Source: Candidatus Coatesiibacteriota bacterium (GTDB lineage: Bacteria; RBG-13-66-14). From it: a stretch of DNA of 6,875 nt. Position numbers and translations under genes: made by a program. A model generated the notes under the pieces. It saw nothing but the letters and a program-made list of their open reading frames with translations. It was not told where the DNA came from and searched no databases. Shown here in pieces: positions 1 to 6,164 of the stretch; the first letter of the stretch is position 1; every line of letters starts with the position of its first letter. The DNA lies in assembly GCA_030631385.1 (NCBI GenBank), contig DAOVLG010000089.1, forward strand, positions 1 through 6,875, in the 5' to 3' direction.

Positions 1-1440
1 CCGGCGACCTCCGAGGGTGATCTCCACTTCACCGCCGACAGTCGGCAGTTCTTCGGCAGTCGGGGAACCCTCCTGGAGATCTTCTACCAGGTACCCAACA
101 CCTCCCTGGAATTTCTACCCACCACGGAAGGGACCTGGTGGGCCACATACGTCACCATGCTGGAAATCATCAACCCCCACGGGGAGGTTATCTACCGGAA
201 AACCTCAACAAACGACGTCGAGGTGACCCTCGAGGAGCAGACGCGGAAGGACTCGTACTATTCCCTCAATACTTACAGAGTGGAGATCGAACCCGACCTC
301 TACGAGGTCAAGTTGACCGTCGGCGACGCCAACACGAAGCTCGAGGGGACGGTGGTGCTACCCCTGGAGATAGATCTCCTGCCGCTCCCGGGTATCAGCG
401 ACATCCAGCTCGCCTCGCGGGCCCGGGCCCTGTCCGAGGAGGACCTCGACCCCGAGGGCAACTTCAAGGGTAGGGCCGAACTGGTGAAGGACGACTACTT
501 CGTTGCCCCCCTGGCCAGCCGGCGTCAGGTGTCACCCGCCGACAACCTCCTCTACTTCTTCGTGGAATTTCTCACCGAGCCGGGCGAACACACGTTCTCC
601 TACGAGATCTACGACGAACCGGGCAGACTGGTGCACTCCGAAGAAACCGGCTTCCTCGGGGGAGGGCTCGCCGGCACCGCTTTCTCGGTGAACGCCGGGG
701 ACTGGGGCCACGGCAGGTATGTCCTCCAGGCTCGGCTAACCAACGTCGTCTCCGAGGAGCTCGTTGCTGAACGGGACACCTTCTTCTGGATCGGCCCCGA
801 GATCCCCGAGGTCCTAACCGAGGTTGCCCGTGTTTCCGACGTACCGATGGCCGAGCGCGAGTACGAACAGATCCGTCGTGAGATCAGCTTCATCGCCGAC
901 GAGGCCGAGCTCGCCGTCCTGGACGCCGCGCCGCCCGAGGGGCGATGGACCGTGGTTGATCATTTCTGGTCCAAGCGAGACCCCGACTCGAGTACCCCGG
1001 AGAACGAGTTCAAGATCGAGTACTACCGCCGGTTGGCCTACGTGCGGGAGCACTTCGCCACCGGTTACTCCGACGGGCTGGACACCGATCAGGGCCGGAT
1101 CTACGTCAGGTACGGCCCCCCCGACGAGGTCATAGAGAATCCCCTCGGCGCCGGCATAGCCGGTACCGATCACCTGGGCGGTGAGGCCTCCGAGCTCGAG
1201 GGCAGCTTCGGCGCCGGCGGCCGTCAGGGAGCGATAGTGCCCGCCAGCGGCAACGAGGGACTGACCGACACCCGGGTGGGCGAGTTCATGGGCGTCCTGG
1301 TTAACCTGGGGAAACCCCACCTCCTGTGGATCTACTACTCCTCCAGCTCAGATTCTATCACCCGGAAGTTCCTCTTTGAGGACCGCACCGGTTTCGCGAA
1401 CTACGAGATCGTATGGTCAACGGAGAGGGGCGAGTACTAG
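1..1440 (+). CDS. GWxTD domain-containing protein, 5' partial
   Basis: The frame is open from the first base, so the start codon and any signal peptide lie outside the window; 479 residues are visible, ending at a TAG stop. The first Met in frame (base 157) is unlikely to be the start, because the sequence before it (residues about 7-50, a beta-rich stretch with LEIFYQVP) already looks like the family's N-terminal beta domain. The C-terminal half carries the GWxTD domain: WSKRDPDSSTPENEF at about 324-338, then EYYRRLAYVREHF, the signature as GLDTD (359-363) followed by QGRIYVRYGPPDEV, and a C-terminal block with WIYY, FLFEDRTGFANYE and a final GEY. The signature Trp is Leu here (residue 360). 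Family members are usually exported, envelope-associated proteins of unknown biochemical role, typical of Bacteroidetes and related phyla. Only 42 bases separate it from the ExbB gene and no terminator lies between, so co-transcription with the Ton genes is likely. Family call firm; function unknown. Confidence 0.85.
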   Translation, partial: PATSEGDLHFTADSRQFFGSRGTLLEIFYQVPNTSLEFLPTTEGTWWATYVTMLEIINPHGEVIYRKTSTNDVEVTLEEQTRKDSYYSLNTYRVEIEPDLYEVKLTVGDANTKLEGTVVLPLEIDLLPLPGISDIQLASRARALSEEDLDPEGNFKGRAELVKDDYFVAPLASRRQVSPADNLLYFFVEFLTEPGEHTFSYEIYDEPGRLVHSEETGFLGGGLAGTAFSVNAGDWGHGRYVLQARLTNVVSEELVAERDTFFWIGPEIPEVLTEVARVSDVPMAEREYEQIRREISFIADEAELAVLDAAPPEGRWTVVDHFWSKRDPDSSTPENEFKIEYYRRLAYVREHFATGYSDGLDTDQGRIYVRYGPPDEVIENPLGAGIAGTDHLGGEASELEGSFGAGGRQGAIVPASGNEGLTDTRVGEFMGVLVNLGKPHLLWIYYSSSSDSITRKFLFEDRTGFANYEIVWSTERGEY

Positions 1441-1468
1441 CCCCTCAACCAACCCCATATCTGCATCC

Positions 1469-1474
1469 AGGAGG
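1469..1474 (+). promoter_or_regulatory. Shine-Dalgarno site of the ExbB gene
   Basis: AGGAGG lies 8 bases upstream of the ATG at 1483. It is the strongest ribosome-binding site in the five-gene cluster and fixes the start at the Met that opens a good signal peptide. Confidence 0.8.
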
Positions 1475-1482
1475 ACCACTCA

Positions 1483-2304
1483 ATGGCAAAAGCGAAGCGC
1501 CTCAGCCTGTTCGCCCTGCTGACGATCACCCTTTTCGTGCTGGCCCCGGCCACGATCGTATTCGCTCAAGAGGCTGCTGAGGAGGTCGGGGAAGCCCCGG
1601 CTGAGGGCGAGGAAACCCCCGAAGAAGCCCCCGCCGAAGGTGAGGAGGAGGAGCTTGCCGCCACCCCCCCCGAGGAGGAGGAGGAGGCCGGATCGGTACA
1701 GGACTACTTCGCCAAGGGCGGCGTGGTCATGTATCCGTTGCTGCTCACCTCCGTACTGGCCGGCGCCTACATCATCGAGCGTCTCTTCACCTACCAGTTC
1801 GCCAAGATAGACGCCCGCAGATTCACCGACAGGATCGTTGAGCTGGTCAAGGCCGGTAAGCGCGGTGAGGCGATCGAGGAGTGTAAGAAGACCCGTGGCC
1901 CCATCGCCGCCGTGTTCAAGGCGGTCCTGCAGCGTGCCGACCGCGGCGTGGCGGCAGCGGAAAAGGCGGCGGCCAACTCGGGCGCCGTGGAGTTGGCATT
2001 CCTGGAGCGTGGTTTGATCGTCCTGGCCTCCGTATCCACCATTGCACCGATCCTGGGATTCCTCGGAACGGTCACCGGGATGATCCGAGCCTTCGAGGGC
2101 ATCGCCCGGGCCGGTGAGGTCAAGCCCACCGTCGTCGCCTCAGGTATCTCAGAGGCGCTTATCACTACAGCAACCGGTCTGGCCATCTCCTTCCCGGTAC
2201 TCATCATGTACAACTACTTCACCAACCGCATCGACCGCTTCGTCCTCGAGATGGAGGAGGGGACCACAGAACTCATTGACGCCATCGAAGACACCCAGGC
2301 TTAG
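1483..2304 (+). CDS. exbB: ExbB/TolQ-family proton channel protein with signal peptide and acidic linker
   Basis: 273 residues. This is the inner-membrane proton-channel subunit that works with ExbD to energise TonB; MotA/TolQ/ExbB family. Residues 1-28 form a signal peptide (basic MAKAKR, hydrophobic core, likely cleavage after VFA-28). Residues 30-68 are a low-complexity linker with 19 Glu in 39 positions and two copies of EAPAEGEE (37-44, 48-55). The core follows: first membrane segment at about 81-98, a cytoplasmic domain at about 100-175, then two more segments at about 176-196 and 225-246. Family blocks are LGFLGTVTGMIRAFEGIA (191-208) and GISEALITTATGLAISFP (221-238), where small polar Thr/Ser residues line the channel in characterised members. 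The core has normal ExbB topology; the cleaved signal and acidic periplasmic extension are additions seen in some long ExbB proteins. It lies 13 bases before the first ExbD gene. TolQ is an alternative name, but the neighbouring TonB-domain protein and the absence of tolA, tolB or pal in view favour ExbB. Confidence 0.92.
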   Translation: MAKAKRLSLFALLTITLFVLAPATIVFAQEAAEEVGEAPAEGEETPEEAPAEGEEEELAATPPEEEEEAGSVQDYFAKGGVVMYPLLLTSVLAGAYIIERLFTYQFAKIDARRFTDRIVELVKAGKRGEAIEECKKTRGPIAAVFKAVLQRADRGVAAAEKAAANSGAVELAFLERGLIVLASVSTIAPILGFLGTVTGMIRAFEGIARAGEVKPTVVASGISEALITTATGLAISFPVLIMYNYFTNRIDRFVLEMEEGTTELIDAIEDTQA

Positions 2305-2317
2305 ACGGGGGTAACCC

Positions 2318-2728
2318 ATGGCTTTTAAACGAAAGAGCAAGGTGTCCGCGGAGATTCCATCGGCATCGATGGCCGACATCGCCTTCCTTCTCCTGGTCTT
2401 CTTCATGACCACGACCATCTTCAACGTGGAGAAGGGGATCAAACTGGTCCTGCCGGCCGAGGGCCCCTCGCTGAAGGTTAAGCAGACCCACATCATCACC
2501 GTGGAGGTTGCCGAGGACGGCTCCATCTACCTCAGATCGGTTGACGGCGTCAAGTCCATTCCAAGCAAGAACCTCCTCAAAGATGAACTCGAGAGGCGGC
2601 TGGCCAAGGACAGCGAGCTGGCCCTGATCTTCGACGTCAGTGAAAAGGCCGACTACGAGATGATGATCGATGTCTTCGATGAGATCAAAAGGGCCAATTT
2701 CCAGCGCATCGCGCTGAAGATTCGTTAA
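2318..2728 (+). CDS. exbD: ExbD/TolR-family protein, first copy
   Basis: 136 residues, a typical ExbD length. A short basic cytoplasmic tail (MAFKRKSK) precedes IPSASMADIAFLLLVFFM and one membrane helix at about 18-36. Asp20 in MADIAF sits where the essential membrane Asp of ExbD/TolR is found, the residue that carries protons in studied homologs. The remainder (about 40-136) is the periplasmic domain, with PAEGPSLKVKQTHIITVEV and an end reading RANFQRIALKIR, as expected for the ExbD/TolR fold. The ATG is preceded by a G-rich site (GGGGG, 2307-2311) 6 bases away, 13 bases after the ExbB stop. It is the first of two ExbD genes in a row and shares with the second an almost identical DNA segment over the membrane helix, while the periplasmic domains differ strongly. 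The pair could form a mixed dimer within one ExbB pentamer; that is inference. Confidence 0.92.
   Translation: MAFKRKSKVSAEIPSASMADIAFLLLVFFMTTTIFNVEKGIKLVLPAEGPSLKVKQTHIITVEVAEDGSIYLRSVDGVKSIPSKNLLKDELERRLAKDSELALIFDVSEKADYEMMIDVFDEIKRANFQRIALKIR
2354..2425 (+). repeat. Conserved direct repeat, copy 1 (ExbD helix)
   Basis: This 72-base segment encodes residues 13-36 of the first ExbD and matches 2778-2849 at 65 of 72 bases, counted by eye. The longest exact run is 29 bases (2360-2388 against 2784-2812). Six of the seven differences are third-position and silent; the seventh changes Ile to Val. Confidence 0.85.
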
Positions 2729-2733
2729 GGGGG
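2727..2733 (+). promoter_or_regulatory. Shine-Dalgarno site deciding the GTG start of the second ExbD
   Basis: AAGGGGG overlaps the TAA stop of the first ExbD gene and lies 8 bases before GTG at 2742. It supports the GTG start, which also gives Asp20 the same position as in the first copy. The overlap suggests coupled translation of the two ExbD genes. Confidence 0.6.
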
Positions 2734-2741
2734 CGCCGGCC

Positions 2742-3155
2742 GTGCAACTGAAGAAAAAGGTAAAATCGAAGCCGTCGATTCCGTCGGCATCGATGGCCGA
2801 CATCGCCTTCCTACTCCTGGTTTTCTTCATGACGACCACGGTCTTCAACATTGATCGGGGGCCGCAGATCAAGCTCCCCGCCGCACAGAGGGTGGAGAAG
2901 ACCAAGCGGAAGGACACGATGTCGCTGTACGTGGACCGCAACGGCAACATAAACATAGACGGACGCTACGTCGCTCTGGAGCTTCTGCCCGAAATCATGA
3001 CCGAGGAGGTCGCCGCCAATCCGAACCTGACCGTCATCCTCAAGGCGGACCGCAGCGCCGAGTACGGCCGACTGATGGAGGTCTTCCAGCAGCTCCAGAA
3101 ATCGCGCGCCTACAAGATATCCCTCTCAACCGAGCTCGAAACGGGGGGACTGTAG
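2742..3155 (+). CDS. exbD: ExbD/TolR-family protein, second copy
   Basis: 137 residues with a GTG start. The layout matches the first copy: a basic tail (MQLKKKVKSK), then IPSASMADIAFLLLVFFM with the proton-carrying Asp again at residue 20, one membrane helix, and a periplasmic domain from about residue 40. That domain contains LPAAQRVEKTKRKDTMSLYV, then DRNGNINIDG, and a segment YGRLMEVFQQLQKSRAYKISL that fits the ExbD/TolR C-terminal helix and strand. Outside the helix the two copies diverge widely, so this is an old duplication or two specialised subunits rather than a recent tandem copy. The gene sits 13 bases after the first copy and 54 bases before the TonB gene. Both copies keep the key Asp, so both look functional. 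A TolR role is possible, but the context favours the Ton system. Confidence 0.92.
   Translation: MQLKKKVKSKPSIPSASMADIAFLLLVFFMTTTVFNIDRGPQIKLPAAQRVEKTKRKDTMSLYVDRNGNINIDGRYVALELLPEIMTEEVAANPNLTVILKADRSAEYGRLMEVFQQLQKSRAYKISLSTELETGGL
2778..2849 (+). repeat. Conserved direct repeat, copy 2 (ExbD helix)
   Basis: This is the partner of 2354-2425, 424 bases downstream and at the same codon position (residues 13-36) of the second ExbD. Identity falls sharply just outside the segment on both sides. Confidence 0.85.
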
Positions 3156-3209
3156 GACCGCGGAACTCGACCCCGGGATTTGCGTATACTCAGGTAGAGG
3201 GGTGTAACC

Positions 3210-3890
3210 ATGTCGAACGGCGAGAAAAGCAGCGGCGACAAACTATTCGACCCGAAGGCAAAACGCAGCCTATTCCTCCAGGCGATGTTGCTCTCCATCC
3301 TCTGCTGTCAGGTCGTCGTCCTGGGGATGAGCAACTTCGTGGGGCCGGTGCAACCCTTCGTACTCCAGCGGGAGGTACAGCAACTGGAGAACATCGAGGT
3401 GATCAAGCCTCCCTCGAAGACGATCCAGATCCCCGAGGTCAAGCCGCCGCCCAAGATCGTCCAGGCCGCCCCCGAGATCTCCGAGGACGAGGAGGCCGTC
3501 GAGACCATTGACATCCCCACCTTCGAGCACGTCGTGATGGAGGAGACCACGGAGAGCCTCTTCTCGGACATCGGCCCCATCGGAGGAGGGGATGGAGCCG
3601 AGGGTGAAGAGGGGCTGATACCCCCCGAGGCGATCTACGCCCCCAAGCCCGATTACCCGTCCATGCTCAAGGAGGCGGGTTGGTCCGGCTCCTGCACCAT
3701 CGGCCTCTACATCGACGAGAGCGGAGGCATCGGCAAGGTCTGGGTCATCCGCATCTCGGGCAAGTCCGAGGCCGATCAGGCGGCGCTGGCGGCCGCACGA
3801 TCCTCCCAGTGGAGACCGGCCACCCAGAACGGCGTCCCCATCGCCAAGAAGATCTCCATCACCTACGAGTTCGAGGTGGATATCTACTAG
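3210..3890 (+). CDS. tonB: TonB-family energy transducer
   Basis: 226 residues. TonB spans the periplasm and passes energy from ExbB/ExbD to outer-membrane transporters. A cytoplasmic N-terminus (about 1-18) precedes a single membrane helix at about 19-40 (LFLQAMLLSILCCQVVVLGM). A Pro/Lys-rich linker follows (about 66-90, with IKPPSK and PEVKPPPK), then an acidic, Gly-rich stretch (91-138), then the TonB C-terminal domain at about 146-223. Family marks in that domain are KPDYPSMLKEAGWSGSCTIG, where the YP and xxGxxG pattern is typical, ESGGIGKVWVIRISG, AALAAARSSQWRPATQNGVP and the final strand ISITYEFEV. The linker is short and less strictly Pro-Lys than in E. coli TonB. The start is supported by GAGGGG (3197-3202) 7 bases upstream. 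It is the last gene of the cluster before the terminator at 3921. Family call firm; the partner receptor is not in view. Confidence 0.93.
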   Translation: MSNGEKSSGDKLFDPKAKRSLFLQAMLLSILCCQVVVLGMSNFVGPVQPFVLQREVQQLENIEVIKPPSKTIQIPEVKPPPKIVQAAPEISEDEEAVETIDIPTFEHVVMEETTESLFSDIGPIGGGDGAEGEEGLIPPEAIYAPKPDYPSMLKEAGWSGSCTIGLYIDESGGIGKVWVIRISGKSEADQAALAAARSSQWRPATQNGVPIAKKISITYEFEVDIY

Positions 3891-3920
3891 ACGATACATC
3901 CTGCACACGTATCAACAAAT

Positions 3921-3949
3921 GAGGCCCCCTGTATGGGCCTCTTCTTTAT
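3921..3949 (+). terminator. Rho-independent terminator after tonB
   Basis: A perfect 7-bp stem (GAGGCCC 3921-3927 with GGGCCTC 3935-3941) with a 7-base loop is followed by TTCTTTA. It starts 30 bases after the tonB stop and probably ends the GWxTD-exbB-exbD-exbD-tonB transcript. Confidence 0.8.
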
Positions 3950-4176
3950 CCGAAGTGGTTCGGCGGCTGCCGTAAGTATTAGTCCGACCACACCGGTTCA
4001 AAGAGCGTGTTCTAGTTCTTCACGCATTATTATTCTGACGAAGAAAACGACTAACACAATCACACCTCCGCAACACGACCCTTGCGCTAAACCGTGCTGA
4101 TTATTTAGAATGAATACACTCTTGTAGAAAACCGCCGGATCTTCTTTAACTATTCAACGTCTTAAGGAGGCTTCAC
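3950..4176. other. AT-richer intergenic region without a recognised gene
   Basis: This spacer is visibly richer in A and T than the flanking genes, and I find no convincing reading frame or tRNA. It holds a possible promoter (4082-4111) and a good ribosome-binding site for the next gene. An imperfect inverted pair, TTCTTC and GAAGAA, flanks an AT-rich centre near 4016-4041; it could be an operator but is short enough to be chance. Confidence 0.5.
4082..4111 (+). promoter_or_regulatory. Possible sigma70-type promoter for the small exported protein
   Basis: TTGCGC (4082-4087) and TAGAAT (4106-4111) are separated by 18 bases, about 65 bases upstream of the ATG at 4177. The -10 element matches consensus at five of six positions and the -35 at three of six. 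The position after a terminator and before a lone gene is right, but the housekeeping sigma consensus of this organism is unknown. Confidence 0.35.
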
Positions 4177-4746
4177 ATGCGCGCAACCCCGATCTTCCTT
4201 CTCTCTATCCTACTCCTGACCGCCGCCGCCCTTACACCGGGAGAGGTCGTCTTCCAAAACGCCTACCCCGAAAAAGGCATGGAGAGCACGTACAACCTGA
4301 AAGACACCTTCACCTACGGCGTGGACACCGAGGTAAGATGCCGCTGCTACTACGGAGCCACCCTCGCCGAGTGGCTCGAGTACGCCCAGGAGCTGCACCC
4401 CGGCGCCCAGTACGCCGGCGTCTACCACATAGTTAACATCTTCCTGGACCCCGCGGCGGATTGGATACACGATGACAACCAGTGGTGGGTCAAGATAAAC
4501 GACCCCTCCTTCGATTGGGTCCAGTGCGGCGGGTACGACCTGCTGCCCACCGAGTTCGGCGACGACGTCTACGGCGCCGCCACCGATCTCAACCATTACG
4601 GCAGGGAGGGGGCCCACGGCACACACACCGTGGAGTACAAGGTGGTCATCGAGCTGGTGGACGACTGGGACGCGCTACGCGGTGCCTACATGTGGAAGAC
4701 CAACGTGACCATCTCCGAGGGTTCCTTCAAATGGATCGTTCCTTAA
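4177..4746 (+). CDS. Small exported protein of unknown function, Trp-rich
   Basis: 189 residues; I do not recognise a family. The N-terminus is a clear signal peptide (MRATPIFLLSILLLTAAA, cleavage probably near residue 18-19), so the mature protein of about 170 residues should be periplasmic or secreted. No Cys follows the hydrophobic core at the right place for a lipoprotein, and there is no further membrane segment. The mature part is rich in aromatic residues, with eight Trp (66, 96, 103, 104, 114, 164, 173, 186), and has three Cys, two as a CRC motif (55-57) and one at 117. Alternating hydrophobic stretches (YHIVNIFL, YKVVIELV, TNVTISEGSFKWIV) suggest a compact beta-rich domain, perhaps of a binding type; this is inference only. 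The start is well supported: AAGGAGG at 4164-4170, 6 bases before the ATG. It is probably a single-gene unit, with a terminator on each side. Confidence 0.85.
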   Translation: MRATPIFLLSILLLTAAALTPGEVVFQNAYPEKGMESTYNLKDTFTYGVDTEVRCRCYYGATLAEWLEYAQELHPGAQYAGVYHIVNIFLDPAADWIHDDNQWWVKINDPSFDWVQCGGYDLLPTEFGDDVYGAATDLNHYGREGAHGTHTVEYKVVIELVDDWDALRGAYMWKTNVTISEGSFKWIVP

Positions 4747-4763
4747 GACCTAACGCCCGAATG

Positions 4764-4792
4764 AAAACGGAGGGCCGACCCTCCGTTTTTTT
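4764..4792. terminator. Bidirectional rho-independent terminator
   Basis: CGGAGGG (4768-4774) pairs perfectly with CCCTCCG (4779-4785) around the loop CCGA. The stem is extended by AAAA before it and TTTT after it. On the plus strand it ends in seven Ts, 18 bases after the stop of the exported-protein gene. On the minus strand the same hairpin is followed by TTTTCATT and can stop transcripts of the convergent aminotransferase gene, whose stop lies about 130 bases away. Confidence 0.87.
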
Positions 4793-4923
4793 ACCATTCT
4801 CCGTACTCTCCGCCGCGGAGGCCGCGCGCTGGGGGTCACAGGTCTTTTCGTAGGACGGAGTTTACTAACCTCGACGCTGTTTTGCGGTCATTTTCCCTTT
4901 TCGGCAGGGATAGAATCCCCGCC

Positions 4924-6135
4924 CTACATTTGCGTTGAGCGAAGGTTGTACGCCTCGATGCCGGCGACCAGCGCGTCCATGGCGTGCTCCAGCTCCTCGC
5001 AGTTCAGGACGTAGGCGATGCGGATCTCCTGGGTCCCCAGCCCCGGCGTGGCGTAGAAGCCCGGCCCCGGCGCAATCATCACCGTGTATCCGTCCACCGA
5101 GAAATCGGTGAGCATCCACTCGGCGAATCTCTCCACGTCGTCCACCGGGATCTTCACCAGGGCGTAGAAGGCGCCCTGGGGTTTTTGGCAGACCACCCCC
5201 TCGATCTCCTGGATCCGGGTAAACACCACATCCCGGCGGCGTTGGTATTCCAGCCTTGATTCCTCGATGTAGTCCGTCTCGTCCGAGTAGGCGGCGGCGG
5301 CCACCACCTGTCCCAGGGCGGGGGGACATAGGCGGGCCTGGGCGTAGCGCAGCACCGCCTCCATCAAGGGGTTGTTGCGGCTGATGACGCAGCCGATTCG
5401 TGCGCCGCAGGCCGAGTAGCGCTTGGAGATGGAGTCTATGACGATTGCCCGCTCGTCCATGCCCTCCACCTCGAGGATTCCGATGGAGGTGAGGCCGTCG
5501 AAGGTGAACTCGCGGTACACCTCGTCGGAGATAACGTAGAGGTTGTGCTTCTGGGCCAACCCGGCGACGCGCTCCATCTCCTCCCGTGTATAGACGGCTC
5601 CGGTGGGATTGCCCGGCGAGTTGACGATGATGGCCCGCGTGCGCGGGGTTATCTTCTCCTCGAACTGCTCCACGGTGGGGCAGCGGTAGCCGTCCTCGGG
5701 GTACGTGGTGATCGGTACGAGGCGGACCCCCGAGGTGATGGCGAAGCCGTTGTAGTTGGTGTAGAAGGGCTCGGGGATGATGAACTCGTCGTCGGAGTCG
5801 CCGATGGCCATCATGGCGAAGCTGATTGCCTCGCTCCCGCCGGTGGTGGTGACGACGTGGTGCGGCTCGAGGTGGTGGCCGAGGCGGCCGTAGTAGTTGA
5901 TGAGGGCCGCGGTGAGCGCCTGATCGCCCTGGGAGAGGCCGTAGCCGATGACCCGTGGCTGGTAGTCGCGCAGGGCCTCGAGGCCCGAGGGGATCGTGGG
6001 CAGGTCGGGCTGGCCGATGTTCAAATGGAAAACGTGGGTCCCCCGCTGCTTGGCCTGCAGGGCGTAGGGGACGAGCTTTCGGATCGGGCTGGCCGGGATT
6101 CTCTCGGCCCGCTTGGATAGAGACGGCCTGGACAT
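4924..6135 (-). CDS. PLP-dependent aminotransferase, class I/II (fold type I)
   Basis: 403 residues, the usual length for the class I/II family. The enzyme moves an amino group between an amino acid and a 2-oxo acid in the cytoplasm, using pyridoxal phosphate. Signature residues are all present: IGQPD (40-44) and YGLSQG (65-70) of the substrate side, NSPGNPTG (172-179) with the cofactor-ring Asn176, VISDEVYREF (201-210) with Asp204 and Tyr207, the Schiff-base Lys238 in SISKRYSACGARIG (235-248) with phosphate-binding Arg246, and the carboxylate-binding Arg372 in QEIRIAY. All catalytic residues look intact. The pattern resembles the large group of aspartate, aromatic or alanine aminotransferases of subfamily I-gamma type, but substrate specificity cannot be read from the sequence, so no symbol is given. 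The ATG is preceded by GGGAG (complement of 6141-6145), 5 bases away. It appears to be a single-gene unit: its own promoter upstream and a convergent terminator downstream. Nothing ties it to the Ton cluster. Confidence 0.93.
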   Translation of the reverse strand: MSRPSLSKRAERIPASPIRKLVPYALQAKQRGTHVFHLNIGQPDLPTIPSGLEALRDYQPRVIGYGLSQGDQALTAALINYYGRLGHHLEPHHVVTTTGGSEAISFAMMAIGDSDDEFIIPEPFYTNYNGFAITSGVRLVPITTYPEDGYRCPTVEQFEEKITPRTRAIIVNSPGNPTGAVYTREEMERVAGLAQKHNLYVISDEVYREFTFDGLTSIGILEVEGMDERAIVIDSISKRYSACGARIGCVISRNNPLMEAVLRYAQARLCPPALGQVVAAAAYSDETDYIEESRLEYQRRRDVVFTRIQEIEGVVCQKPQGAFYALVKIPVDDVERFAEWMLTDFSVDGYTVMIAPGPGFYATPGLGTQEIRIAYVLNCEELEHAMDALVAGIEAYNLRSTQM

Positions 6136-6164
6136 CGCAACTCCCGGAGTGGTCCTTCCCGGGT

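Noticed and set aside
814..1320. Minus-strand open frame opposite the GWxTD domain
   Set aside because: It is an antisense shadow in a GC-rich gene. The plus-strand frame has the family motifs.
2273..2956. Minus-strand open frame of 227 codons across both ExbD genes
   Set aside because: It is antisense to two clear ExbD genes. Its internal repeat merely mirrors the duplicated helix segment, and it has no recognisable domain.
3185..3190. TATACT before tonB as an internal -10 element
   Set aside because: No -35-like sequence lies at 16-18 bases upstream (GGAACT at 17), so an internal promoter is not supported by sequence alone.
3270..3908. Minus-strand open frame of 212 codons opposite tonB
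   Set aside because: Its Gly/Leu/Asp-rich composition is that of the reverse complement of a GC-rich gene, and the TonB domain on the plus strand is unmistakable.
3995..4002. GGTTCAAA, resembling a tRNA T-loop
   Set aside because: The flanking bases do not form a T-arm stem, and no acceptor or anticodon arm can be built around it.
4907..4919. Small hairpin GGGAT-AGA-ATCCC just after the aminotransferase stop
   Set aside because: It has only a 5-bp stem and no T-run on either strand. The stronger hairpin at 4764-4792 is the better terminator.
5545..6120. Plus-strand open frame of 191 codons opposite the aminotransferase
   Set aside because: It is a shadow of the aminotransferase with low-complexity Val/Gly/Asp composition and no domain.
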